Source: Neofamilia sp964346535 (GTDB lineage: Bacteria > Bacillota > Clostridia > Tissierellales > Peptoniphilaceae). Taken from it: a DNA stretch of 58,474 nucleotides. Position numbers and translations under genes: made by a program. Numbering within the stretch: position 1 is the first letter of the stretch; each line of letters begins with the position of its first letter. Below, piece after piece: positions 8,656-16,918 of this stretch. The notes under the pieces were generated by a model. That model had not been told where the DNA came from and did not search any database. It was given only the letters and a program-made list of their open reading frames with translations. Location of the stretch: contig CAYFUN010000004.1 in NCBI GenBank assembly GCA_964346535.1, forward strand, positions 1-58,474. Reading direction: 5' to 3'.

Positions 8656-8684
8656 AAAAAATGCCAATAGCTACCTATTAGCAC
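8656..8684 (-). terminator. Orphan terminator-like hairpin in a 409-bp gene-free stretch
   Basis: Read on the minus strand, GTGCTAATAG, a 4-base loop, CTATTGGCA and six T make a good intrinsic terminator. It lies upstream, not downstream, of the nearest minus-strand gene (nox, start 8434) and of its apparent promoter. The rest of 8435-8843 is AT-rich and I see no further gene in it. Confidence 0.6.
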
Positions 8685-8843
8685 TTTAGGTGATTTTTGA
8701 TTTTTTTTACTAAATTTAAGTATGGTTTTTTCTAAAGAGTTATTTTTCTCCTACTTTGATTATTTATTGTTTACCTTTTTATATAAAAAATAAGATTGTT
8801 GGATATAGGACAAATAGAAATATATACTTTTGTGGAGGAGCTT

Positions 8844-9232
8844 ATGATTAAAAAAATGGGAAAAGTTGAAAAATTCCTATTTATCCTGGCCCTAGTCCTG
8901 TTAATAATCTGGATAATAAGTAATAATTATATTTTTAGCCTTGGCTATGGCTTGGCCTTATGTGGATTTTTCTTCTCTAGAGGCTTAGAATATTTAAAGA
9001 TAAAGGAAAAGATTGGAGGCTATGGCTATATTGGCCTGGCTATAATCTTGCTTTTGTATATAATACTTTCAAAGACCTTTGACCTATCTATTTTTACCCT
9101 CATCTTTATAAGTGGTAATGGATTTACTACAGGAGCCTTGGCCTACAAGAAAAAAATAAATCTACAGCCTTGGCAAATTTTTTCGTTGGCCTTTTTGGAC
9201 TTATAGTCCTTATAATTATTTTAATGACTTAG
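8844..9232 (+). pseudogene. Small integral membrane protein, frameshifted near the C terminus
   Basis: Starts at the ATG at 8844 (GGAGGAGCTT upstream) and encodes three hydrophobic spans (FLFILALVLLIIWII, IFSLGYGLALCGFFF, GYIGLAIILLLYIIL). The frame as given ends at 9206 with a poor tail (NLQPWQIFSLAFLDL). One extra A in the seven-A run at 9150-9156 would instead give KNKSTALANFFVGLFGLIV and a further span ending at the TAG at 9230-9232, which looks like the genuine C terminus. No family recognised. It is followed 26 bp later by another small exported protein, probably in one operon. Confidence 0.65.
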
Positions 9233-9258
9233 GATTAAATGTTTAAATGGAGGCTCTT

Positions 9259-9645
9259 ATGAAGAACAAGATACTATATTTTTTACTTGTTCTTTCACTT
9301 TTTGTAAATATAATTTTTATTGCAAATATTTTTACTGATAAGGCCTATGAAAAAAATATTGTCGGCTACTACAGCTATCAAAATTCTTTGAATTTTAATT
9401 TTGAAAGAGATGGGGTCTTGTATATTGATAATGGAAGGGAATATGTTGAGACTTCTTATAAGAAGATTTACAAGGACCTTTATTCCTTTGATTTTGACGG
9501 TCAGGAAGTGCTATTTATTGTCGACAAGAAGGACTATGTTCTTTATTTTTCCAAGGATGATAAGACTATAAATATAGAAAAGATTTCAAATAAAAATATT
9601 ACAAATACCCAGCTGGAAAAAGTTGAGTCACTGGGAGATCTTTAA
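9259..9645 (+). CDS. Small signal-anchored extracytoplasmic protein
   Basis: About 128 residues starting MKNKILYFLLVLSLFVNIIF, a signal anchor, then a hydrophilic aromatic-rich domain of about 100 residues (NIVGYYSYQNSLNFNFERDG...). The ATG at 9259 is preferred over the frame opening four codons upstream because GGAGGCTCTT lies before it. I recognise no family; the pattern resembles small cell-surface domains that display short beta strands. It is co-directional with the membrane protein upstream and ends in a strong terminator. Confidence 0.7.
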   Translation: MKNKILYFLLVLSLFVNIIFIANIFTDKAYEKNIVGYYSYQNSLNFNFERDGVLYIDNGREYVETSYKKIYKDLYSFDFDGQEVLFIVDKKDYVLYFSKDDKTINIEKISNKNITNTQLEKVESLGDL

Positions 9646-9647
9646 AA

Positions 9648-9690
9648 GAAAAAGTGCTAATAGATTAAGAGTCTATTAGCACCTTTTTTA
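9648..9690. terminator. Bidirectional terminator
   Basis: An 11-bp perfect stem GTGCTAATAGA/TCTATTAGCAC with A/T-rich flanks on both sides, between convergent genes. Confidence 0.9.
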
Positions 9691-9696
9691 GTTCTC

Positions 9697-10200
9697 TTAT
9701 TTTATTTTCTTGTATTCTAAAAATGTTAGCATGTGGGTCTCGTCGTCTATTGGCTGTTTGGCATTTACTAAGGTCCAGTTGTCTAGTTGGTCTAAGTTTG
9801 GAATAGATGTATCAAAATTTTCAAACTTGTGGTTTATTTTTGTTATATAGGCATAGGTGCAGTAGTCAAAAAGCTGGTTGACTAGGTTTTCTCCACCTAT
9901 TAAAAATATTTTCTTGTCTGGGTATTTTTCTACTTCTCTTTCCATGTCTTCAATAGAATTTACTAGGACTATATTTTCTGCCTGGTAGTTTTTATCTCTA
10001 GATAGGACTATGTTTATCCTGTTTTTTAGGCCCCTGCCTCCTGGTAGGGCTTCTAAAGTTTTTCTGCCCATTAATAGGACGTGGCCTTCTGTTATATTTC
10101 TAAAGTGGTCTAGGTCTACTTTTGTCTTGTAGAGCATATCTCCATTTACGCCTATGTTCCAGTTTTCGTCTACTATAAAAATTAATTCTAGGTCTCTCAT
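9697..10200 (-). CDS. folA: Dihydrofolate reductase
   Basis: 167 residues, the usual size. It reduces dihydrofolate to tetrahydrofolate with NADPH. Recognisable motifs are the N-terminal LIFIVDENWNIGVNGDMLY with the acidic Asp/Asn region, the cofactor segment VLLMGRKTLEALPGGRGLKNR, IVLSRD, and IFLIGGENLVNQLFDY. Met20-loop Trp is replaced (NGDMLYKTKVDLDHF). The start overlaps the stop of the upstream membrane-protein gene by four bases (ATGA), so the two are co-translated. No thymidylate synthase is adjacent in this window. Confidence 0.9.
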   Translation of the reverse strand: MRDLELIFIVDENWNIGVNGDMLYKTKVDLDHFRNITEGHVLLMGRKTLEALPGGRGLKNRINIVLSRDKNYQAENIVLVNSIEDMEREVEKYPDKKIFLIGGENLVNQLFDYCTYAYITKINHKFENFDTSIPNLDQLDNWTLVNAKQPIDDETHMLTFLEYKKIK

Positions 10201-11072
10201 TGGTCCTCCTCTGCTTGTATCTCTTCAAAGTTTTTTCCGCCGTCTATTGATTGATAGTTATAGGTCTTTCCATTGCTGTCTATAAAGACAAGGTCTATTA
10301 TGTCTCCATTAACCTTTCCTTCCTTATAGGCTGGGTAGCCAGCTAGGTCTGAAATGTATGCTATTTTCCCCTGGTCTATTCTTCCAAAATAATAAAAGTA
10401 AGAAGAGCCTAGGGCCTTGTCTACCATGCCTAGGACATAAGGCGAATCTGGGATTTTTATTAGGTCCTCTGGATCTAGACTGTTAAATAAGGCTTCTTTT
10501 TCTTCTCTAGCCTGTGGTTCTTGGACACTTTCTTCTACTTCTTGAACATTTTCTTCTTTAGTCTTATCCACAGTTTCCTCATGACTTGTCCCCTCTTCTT
10601 TATAGGTACCCAATATTAATTTTTCTATATTTTCTTCAGTTAGTTCTGGTATAGAATAATAACTTTGACCAAAGCTTTTCATGGTTATTGGCCCTGTCTT
10701 TTTATAAATTATATAGAAGGGATCAAAAAAACTTTCATCTATTATATAATAGGTCTCGTTTTTATAAGTCACTTTTTCTCCAGACTTAGATGAAAGAACT
10801 CCTAGAATTATATAAAAATATAGGCCTAGGGCAAGTAGACCATAGTATAAAGCCAAGAAAATTATCTTTAAAATTTTTATGGCTTTCTTGTTAACTTTTA
10901 TATTCCAAAAAATATTGCCAAATATTAGGCATAAGGTTGCTAGGAGAAAAAATCCTAATATTAATAGGCTATTGTGGACAAAGGGAATTAAATTAAATAA
11001 TACTAGGGCAAAAAATATGCCTACAAGAATTGGAATTAGTATTAAGATTATATAGTTTACTTTATTTTTCAT
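10197..11072 (-). CDS. Membrane protein with extracytoplasmic C-terminal domain
   Basis: About 291 residues. Several hydrophobic spans occupy the first 95 residues (YIILILIPILVGIFFALVLF and three more), then an exterior segment with a Glu-rich linker (EETVDKTKEENVQEVEESVQ) and a C-terminal domain. The ATG at 11072 is preceded by GAGGACAAA and is favoured over a frame opening nine codons earlier. No family recognised. It starts 15 nt beyond the terminator-like hairpin of the sigma gene and overlaps folA, so both may depend on read-through from the sigma operon. Confidence 0.7.
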   Translation of the reverse strand: MKNKVNYIILILIPILVGIFFALVLFNLIPFVHNSLLILGFFLLATLCLIFGNIFWNIKVNKKAIKILKIIFLALYYGLLALGLYFYIILGVLSSKSGEKVTYKNETYYIIDESFFDPFYIIYKKTGPITMKSFGQSYYSIPELTEENIEKLILGTYKEEGTSHEETVDKTKEENVQEVEESVQEPQAREEKEALFNSLDPEDLIKIPDSPYVLGMVDKALGSSYFYYFGRIDQGKIAYISDLAGYPAYKEGKVNGDIIDLVFIDSNGKTYNYQSIDGGKNFEEIQAEEDQ

Positions 11073-11086
11073 TTTGTCCTCAAGGC

Positions 11087-11109
11087 AAAAAGTCACCATA
11101 AAGGTGACT
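11087..11109 (-). terminator. Terminator-like hairpin overlapping the sigma-factor stop codon
   Basis: On the minus strand AGTCACC, five bases, GGTGACT and TTTTTG. The stem begins inside the TAG stop at 11108-11110 and ends 15 nt before the next start. Confidence 0.7.
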
Positions 11110-11884
11110 AGTTTGCAAATATTCTCTCTATTTCATTTTTCATCTTCTCTAGGATTTTCTTTTCCAACCTAGATACTGTCATTTGAGATATGTTTAGTTC
11201 TTCTGCTATGGCAGACTGGGTTTTTTTATTAAAGTACCTGTCTATTAGAATTTTCTTTTCTGTTTCTGAAAGTATGGACATGGCCTTTTCTATAAAATCG
11301 TTGTTTTCGATTTTTTCGTAGTACTTGTCTTCTTCGCCTATTAAATCTGCTAGGGAAATATCTGAATCTTCACCACCGTCATAGGTTAAATCAAGAGACT
11401 GAGGTGAATAAACCTTTGATGCTTCCATGGCTTCAAGGATTTCTTCTTCAGTTGATTCTAAATATTCTGCTATGTCCTTTACTGTTGGAGACCTTTGTAA
11501 TTCTTGGGCCAAGTCGACCTTGGCGTTGTTAATCTTCTTAGATAGTTCTTGGATTCTTCTAGGCACTCTAATGGTCCAGCCCTTGTCTCTAAAGTGTCTT
11601 TTTATTTCTCCAATTATCGTCGGCGTTGCAAAGGATGAAAACTGATAGCCCCTATCTACATCAAACCTGTCTACTGCATAAATTAGTCCTATTGACGCCA
11701 CTTGAAAGATGTCGTCATAGTCTATGCCCTTGTTGGCATATTTTTTTGCAAGTATTTCTGCTATATAGAGGTTGTCTTCTATGAGCTTGTCCCTAATTGC
11801 CTTGTCCTTGGTCTCTTTATATTCTCTAAAAAGCCTGGTCTGCTCTTCTCTATCCAATTGTTTGTCATTTTTCTTAGTTGTCAT
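11108..11884 (-). CDS. SigB/SigF-family alternative sigma factor
   Basis: 258 residues. Region 2 is the most telling (LAKKYANKGIDYDDIFQVAS, then FSSFATPTIIGEIKRHFRDK and GWTIRVPRRIQEL), followed by region 3 (about 115-170) and region 4 with a C-terminal helix-turn-helix (LNISQMTVSRLEKKIL). The match is closest in style to Bacillus SigB, which directs stress regulons; the sporulation factor SigF is related. It is the third gene of a STAS / anti-sigma / sigma set, the same order as rsbV-rsbW-sigB and spoIIAA-AB-sigF. AGGAG precedes the ATG. Confidence 0.88.
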   Translation of the reverse strand: MTTKKNDKQLDREEQTRLFREYKETKDKAIRDKLIEDNLYIAEILAKKYANKGIDYDDIFQVASIGLIYAVDRFDVDRGYQFSSFATPTIIGEIKRHFRDKGWTIRVPRRIQELSKKINNAKVDLAQELQRSPTVKDIAEYLESTEEEILEAMEASKVYSPQSLDLTYDGGEDSDISLADLIGEEDKYYEKIENNDFIEKAMSILSETEKKILIDRYFNKKTQSAIAEELNISQMTVSRLEKKILEKMKNEIERIFAN

Positions 11885-11895
11885 AAGGGCTCCTA

Positions 11896-12246
11896 TTAGA
11901 CAAATAATTTTATCTTAATATATTCTTTTTCAAATTCTATTTCTTTTATTAGAGCTTGAAGTATCATTTTTGATATTTCAAAATTTTCTGCCTGGTCGTC
12001 TATTTCTAGCTCATGAAATTTTATTTCTATGGCATTTTCTTCTCTATCTAGACTGTATTCGATTTTAAATAGGTCGTCTTCTTTTGATAGTCCAAGGTTG
12101 CAAAGTTCTGCTACACAAAGTTTTAGATCTTCGATTTGGTCTATGGTAAAGTCTAGCTTTGAGGCTATAGCCGATGTTGTCAGCCTTATTATAGTTATAT
12201 TTTCACTTAAGGCTGGTATATTAAAAGTAAATACTTCTCTATTCAT
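11896..12246 (-). CDS. Anti-sigma factor of the RsbW/SpoIIAB type, degenerate ATP site
   Basis: 116 residues. The position between STAS and sigma genes and the segment DFTIDQIEDLKLCVAELCN align it with the helix that carries the N-box of RsbW/SpoIIAB kinases. The Glu is kept, but the Mg-binding Asn four residues on is replaced by Leu, and no DxGxG or GxGL G-boxes follow; the protein ends in an acidic region with IEFEKEYIKIKLFV. It is also shorter than the roughly 140-160 residues of active kinases. It may bind sigma without phosphorylating the STAS partner (inference). It overlaps the STAS gene by 8 nt. Confidence 0.7.
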   Translation of the reverse strand: MNREVFTFNIPALSENITIIRLTTSAIASKLDFTIDQIEDLKLCVAELCNLGLSKEDDLFKIEYSLDREENAIEIKFHELEIDDQAENFEISKMILQALIKEIEFEKEYIKIKLFV

Positions 12247-12562
12247 CTATGCCACCTACAAATATAAACATGTCTTCTAAGGCTGTAATTTTAAATAATT
12301 TTCTTATTCTCTCATTTACATCTTTTAGATAGACCTTTTTTTCTATTTCATTAGCTGCTTTTACCAGGGCTATTAAAGCTCCTAGACCTGTTGAATCGAT
12401 ATATTCTAATTCTTTTAGGTCCAAGTATAGGTGGTCTTTATTTTTTTCTAGTATTTCTAGCACATCGTCTTTAAAATCGCTAGATACATAGATGTCTAAT
12501 TCTCCAAAGAGCTTTATTATTGTCTTGTCATTTCTTTCTTCGATTTCTTTTCTAAATGCCAT
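12239..12562 (-). CDS. Anti-sigma factor antagonist (STAS domain)
   Basis: 107 residues forming one STAS domain: KTIIKLFGELDIYVSSDFKD, then LYLDLKELEYIDSTGLGALI with the conserved Ser of the DSTGLG motif that is the phosphorylation site in RsbV/SpoIIAA. In the known mechanism the unphosphorylated form binds the anti-sigma factor and frees sigma. The ATG is one base after the gyrA stop (TAA-A-ATG), with its AGGAG inside the gyrA 3' end, so it is translated as part of the gyrase operon. Confidence 0.88.
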   Translation of the reverse strand: MAFRKEIEERNDKTIIKLFGELDIYVSSDFKDDVLEILEKNKDHLYLDLKELEYIDSTGLGALIALVKAANEIEKKVYLKDVNERIRKLFKITALEDMFIFVGGIDE

Positions 12563-12563
12563 T

Positions 12564-14990
12564 TTATTCTCCTATAAATATTGCTACTGCAACAACCTTA
12601 GAGTTTTTCACATTAATCAGCCTTACTCCTTGGGTATTTCTACCTAGGATTGAGATTTGGTCTGCAGCAATTCTAATTACTGTTCCATCTTCTGATATTA
12701 TCATAAGTTGGTCTTCTTTGCCAACTACAAAGGATCCTACAACTTTGCCTGTTTTTTCAGTTACCTTATAGGATATTACTCCCTTGCCTCCACGGTTTTG
12801 GACATTAAATTCAGCAAGGTCAGTAAGTTTTCCGTAGCCGTTTTCTCCTACAGAAATTAAATACTTGTCATCTTCTATCCTTGAGAAGTTAACTACTTGG
12901 TCACCTTTATTAAGTCTTATACCTATAACTCCCATTGATGTTCTGCCTGTAGGATTTACGTCATCTTCTTTAAATCTTATGGCATTACCTTCTTTAGTTG
13001 TTAGGATAAGGTCATTTTCGCCGTTGGTAATTTCAACGCCTATTAGTTGGTCACCTTCTCTTAGGGTTATTGCCCTTCGGCCAGATTTTCTAATGTTTTT
13101 AAATTCTTCTGCACTAGTTCTCTTTATTGATCCTTCTTTAGTAACCATGGTGAAGTATTTTTCTGGATTAAATTTATCTACTGCAAGAACTGTAGATACT
13201 TCTTCTCCTGGTCTTAGGTCTAAAAGATTTACTATGGCCATGCCCCTAGCCTGTCTACCTGCTTCTGGAATTTCGTAGCCTACTAGTCTAAAGACATTTC
13301 CAAAGTTTGTAAAGAATAGAAGGTTGTCATGGGTGTTTACTATAAACATTTGGCAGACAAAGTCTTCGTCCTTGGTTGTTAAGGCTCTAATGCCCTTGCC
13401 ACCTCTGTTTTGTGGTTTGTAAGCCCCTTCTGGCATCCTCTTTATATAGCCCTTGTTAGTTAGGGTTATTACTACATCTTCTTCTGGAATCATAGAAGCC
13501 AGGTCAATTTCTTCTGCTGCTGGCATTATTGCCGTTCTTCTCATGTCTCCATATTTTTCTTTTATTTCTATAAGTTCTGATTTTATTATAGAGTCTCTGA
13601 TGTGAGGGTTGGCTAAAATTTCTTTTAGTCTAGCTATTTCTTTTATTAAATTAGCATATTCTTCGTCTAACTTTTCTCTTTGGAGGCCTGATAGACGTTT
13701 TAATTGCATGTCTAAAATTGCTTGAGATTGGACATCTGTAAGGCCATATCTCTTTTCAAATTCTGCCTTTATTTCTGCATCTGAATAGTTAGCCCTAATG
13801 ATCTTTATTATTTCATCAATATTGTCTATGGCAATTTTTAAGCCTTCTAAAATGTGGGCTCTTCTTTCTGCCTTGTCTAGTTCAAATCTAGTTCTTCTTT
13901 CTATAACTTCGATTTGGTGGTTGACATAGTGATAAATTAGTTCTTTTAGGCTAAGCTCTTTTGGCTCTCCATTTACTAGGGCTATATTTATTATGCCAAA
14001 GGTAGTTTGAAGTTGGGTGTACTTGTAAAGGTTGTTAATTACAACTTCTGGAATTGCATCTCTTTTTAATTCTATTACAATTCTCATTCCAGACCTGTCT
14101 GATTCGTCTCTTAGGTCTGAAATTCCTTCGATTTTCTTTTCTTGGACATATTCGGCTATTTTTTTAATTAGCCTTGACTTGTTAACTTGGTAGGGAAGTT
14201 CTTTTACTATAAGGGAAGTTTTTTTCTTAGTCTCTTCTACTTCTATTACTGCCCTTAGGGTAAGTTTTCCCCTACCTGTTTCATAGGCTTCTTTTATAGC
14301 CTTTTTTCCCATAATCATTCCACCTGTTGGAAAGTCTGGGCCTTTTATATAGGTCATTAGCTCGTCTGTTGTTATGTCATTGTTGTCAATGTAGGCAACT
14401 ACTCCGTCTATGGTTTCTCCTAGATTGTGAGGGGCCATATTTGTAGCCATACCTACTGCTATACCAGATGAGCCGTTTACAATTAAGTTAGGAAACTTTG
14501 ATGGTAGGACTGTTGGTTCTTTTTCTGAGTCGTCAAAGTTTGGACCAAAGTCTACTGTATCCTTGTCTATGTCTCTAAGCATTTCTTGGGCCAGCTTGGT
14601 CATTCTAACTTCTGTATAACGCATGGCTGCTGCGCCATCTCCGTCTATAGAACCAAAGTTTCCTTGGCCGTCTGCTAGGGGATACCTAGTAGAAAAATCT
14701 TGGGCTAGTCTTACTACTGCTTCGTAAATGGCTGAGTCACCATGAGGGTGAAACCTACCCATTACGTCCCCTACAAGTCTAGCTGATTTTCTATAAGGCT
14801 TGTCTGGATATAAAAGGAGCTGGTTCATACCATAGATTATTCTCCTGTGAACTGGCTTTAGGCCATCTCTAACATCTGGAAGAGCACGAGATACAATGAC
14901 ACTCATTGCATAGTCTAAATATGCCTCTTTCATAGACTTTCTAAGGTCTACATTTACTATTGTCTGTAAGTCTTTATTTTCTTCTGTCAT
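12564..14990 (-). CDS. gyrA: DNA gyrase subunit A
   Basis: 808 residues, full length. The winged-helix breakage-reunion domain carries the catalytic Tyr (AAMRYTEVRM) and the quinolone-determining region GRFHPHGDSAIYEAVVRL, with the usual Ser and an acidic Glu four residues later, so no common resistance substitution is seen at those two places. The C-terminal half holds the six-bladed DNA-wrapping propeller with GyrA-box QNRGGKG (at two places, including RPQNRGGKGIRALTT-like sequence). It forms A2B2 with GyrB and introduces negative supercoils. The gene follows gyrB after 8 bp. Confidence 0.97.
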   Translation of the reverse strand: MTEENKDLQTIVNVDLRKSMKEAYLDYAMSVIVSRALPDVRDGLKPVHRRIIYGMNQLLLYPDKPYRKSARLVGDVMGRFHPHGDSAIYEAVVRLAQDFSTRYPLADGQGNFGSIDGDGAAAMRYTEVRMTKLAQEMLRDIDKDTVDFGPNFDDSEKEPTVLPSKFPNLIVNGSSGIAVGMATNMAPHNLGETIDGVVAYIDNNDITTDELMTYIKGPDFPTGGMIMGKKAIKEAYETGRGKLTLRAVIEVEETKKKTSLIVKELPYQVNKSRLIKKIAEYVQEKKIEGISDLRDESDRSGMRIVIELKRDAIPEVVINNLYKYTQLQTTFGIINIALVNGEPKELSLKELIYHYVNHQIEVIERRTRFELDKAERRAHILEGLKIAIDNIDEIIKIIRANYSDAEIKAEFEKRYGLTDVQSQAILDMQLKRLSGLQREKLDEEYANLIKEIARLKEILANPHIRDSIIKSELIEIKEKYGDMRRTAIMPAAEEIDLASMIPEEDVVITLTNKGYIKRMPEGAYKPQNRGGKGIRALTTKDEDFVCQMFIVNTHDNLLFFTNFGNVFRLVGYEIPEAGRQARGMAIVNLLDLRPGEEVSTVLAVDKFNPEKYFTMVTKEGSIKRTSAEEFKNIRKSGRRAITLREGDQLIGVEITNGENDLILTTKEGNAIRFKEDDVNPTGRTSMGVIGIRLNKGDQVVNFSRIEDDKYLISVGENGYGKLTDLAEFNVQNRGGKGVISYKVTEKTGKVVGSFVVGKEDQLMIISEDGTVIRIAADQISILGRNTQGVRLINVKNSKVVAVAIFIGE

Positions 14991-14998
14991 TTTTCCTC

Positions 14999-16918
14999 CT
15001 ATGCATCCAGGTTCTTAACAAGTTTTGCATTTTCTTCTATAAATTGTCTTCTAGGTTCTACCTTGTCTCCCATTAGGATACTAAAGGTTTCGTCTAAATA
15101 AACTTCATCGTCAGTATCGTCAATGGTAACCCTATGAAGAATTCTGTGGTCTGGATTCATTGTTGTTTCCCAAAGTTGTTCTGCATTCATTTCCCCAAGA
15201 CCCTTGTACCTAGAAATTTTTATATTTTTCATATCGATTTCTTTAGATACTTTTTCTAATTCCTTGTCGTCATAGCAGTATCTTATAACCTTAGTTCCTC
15301 TAACTAGGCCATAAAGTGGTGGGTTGGCAACATAGACGTGGCCCTGTCTAATAAGCTCTGGCATATACCTATAGAAGAAGGTAAGTAGCAGGGTCATAAT
15401 ATGGGCGCCGTCAACGTCAGCATCTGTCATTATTATAATTTTTCCATACCTAAGTTTTGTAATATCAAAGTCGTCGCCAATTCCTGTTCCAAAGGCAGAA
15501 ATCATTGAAAGTATTTCTTCGTATTCTAAAACCCTAATTAGGTTGGCCTTTTCAACGTTCATTATCTTACCCTTTAAAGGTAGAATAGCTTGATGGTAGT
15601 TGTCCCTGCCCATTTTTGCAGATCCACCAGCAGAGTCCCCTTCCACTAGGAAAATTTCTGTGACATCCATGTCATTTGACTGGCAGTCAGCTAACTTTCC
15701 TGGTAGGGTAGTTTTTTCTAACATTGAAGTCCTTCTTTGGGCTGTCTTTAATTTTCTAACAGCCTCTCTTTCTTCCTTGGATCTGACTACCTTTTCCATT
15801 ATCGCCTTGGCAGTTTTAGGATTTTCTATTAAATAGGACTTTAAAAGGTCATTTATTATATTTTCAACAATTCCCCTAGTTTCTGAATTTACTAGTTTGC
15901 CCTTGGTTTGGCCTTCGTATTGAGGGTTAGGAAGTTTTATGGAAATTATTGCTGTTAGGCCTATTCTTGTATCTTCACCTTGGAAGTTGTCGTCTTTTTC
16001 TTTCAAGAAGTTAAATTCTCTGGCATAGTCATTTAAGGTCCTAGTAAGACCTCCTCTAAAGCCTGAAACGTGGGTTCCACCTTCACCTGTATTTATGTTG
16101 TTAGCAAAGGATAGGACATTTTCGTTATAGCCGTCTACATATTGGATGGCAATTTGAACATTGTGGCCTTCCTTGTCATCTTCTAAGTAGATAACGTCCT
16201 TGTGAAGAGGCTCTTTAGACTTGTTTAGTTCGTCTACAAAGGATTTTATTCCTCCAGTATAGTGGAAGGTTTCCTTTTTTCCAGTTCTTTCGTCTTCTAA
16301 AATTATTTTTACTTCTTTGGTCAAAAAGGCTGTTTCTTTAAATCTTCTAGCTAAAACTTCGTAGTCAAAATCTACTGTTTCTGTAAAAATTTCTGGGTCT
16401 GGTTTGAAGCGGACAAAGGTTCCAGTTTTTGTAGACTCTCCTACAACTTCTAGGTCACCTTGTCTGATTCCCCTTTCAAATCTCTGTTTGTATTTCTTTT
16501 CATTTCTAGATACTACAACTTCTAGCCATTCAGACAAGGCGTTTACTACAGAAACACCTACACCATGAAGACCACCAGAAACCTTGTAGGCTCCACCATG
16601 GAACTTTCCTCCAGCGTGAAGGATTGTAAGTACTGTTTCTACTGTTGATAAGCCAGTAGACTTGTGAGTTTCTACAGGAATACCTGAGCCGTCATCTTCT
16701 ACAGATATGGACCCATCTTTGTAAATTTTTACCTTTACTGTTGTGGCCCTACCTGCTAGAACCTCGTCTATTGAGTTGTCTAAAACCTCATATACACAGT
16801 GGTGGAGGCCCTTGGGACCTGTTGAACCAATGTACATGTGAGGCCTTAGCCTAACTGGAGCCAGACCTTCTAGAACCTCTATATTGTCTGCTCCATAATT
16901 TGTATTTTTATTATCCAT
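14999..16918 (-). CDS. gyrB: DNA gyrase subunit B
   Basis: 639 residues, full length. GHKL ATPase motifs: EVLDNSIDEVLAG (N-box), EDDGSGIPV (G1) and GLHGVGVSVVNAL. The TOPRIM domain shows FLVEGDSAGGSAK and MTDADVDGAHI for Mg2+ binding, and the C terminus RYKGLGEMNAEQLWETTMN is typical. It supplies ATP-driven strand passage for gyrase. Its start overlaps the recF stop by one base (TAATG), so it is coupled to recF in the dnaA-side operon. Confidence 0.97.
   Translation of the reverse strand: MDNKNTNYGADNIEVLEGLAPVRLRPHMYIGSTGPKGLHHCVYEVLDNSIDEVLAGRATTVKVKIYKDGSISVEDDGSGIPVETHKSTGLSTVETVLTILHAGGKFHGGAYKVSGGLHGVGVSVVNALSEWLEVVVSRNEKKYKQRFERGIRQGDLEVVGESTKTGTFVRFKPDPEIFTETVDFDYEVLARRFKETAFLTKEVKIILEDERTGKKETFHYTGGIKSFVDELNKSKEPLHKDVIYLEDDKEGHNVQIAIQYVDGYNENVLSFANNINTGEGGTHVSGFRGGLTRTLNDYAREFNFLKEKDDNFQGEDTRIGLTAIISIKLPNPQYEGQTKGKLVNSETRGIVENIINDLLKSYLIENPKTAKAIMEKVVRSKEEREAVRKLKTAQRRTSMLEKTTLPGKLADCQSNDMDVTEIFLVEGDSAGGSAKMGRDNYHQAILPLKGKIMNVEKANLIRVLEYEEILSMISAFGTGIGDDFDITKLRYGKIIIMTDADVDGAHIMTLLLTFFYRYMPELIRQGHVYVANPPLYGLVRGTKVIRYCYDDKELEKVSKEIDMKNIKISRYKGLGEMNAEQLWETTMNPDHRILHRVTIDDTDDEVYLDETFSILMGDKVEPRRQFIEENAKLVKNLDA

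Noticed and set aside
12865..13278. 137-codon open frame opposite gyrA, and many similar antisense frames across the window
   Set aside because: They lie antisense inside conserved genes, have low-complexity Ser/Leu-rich translations and no ribosome-binding site.
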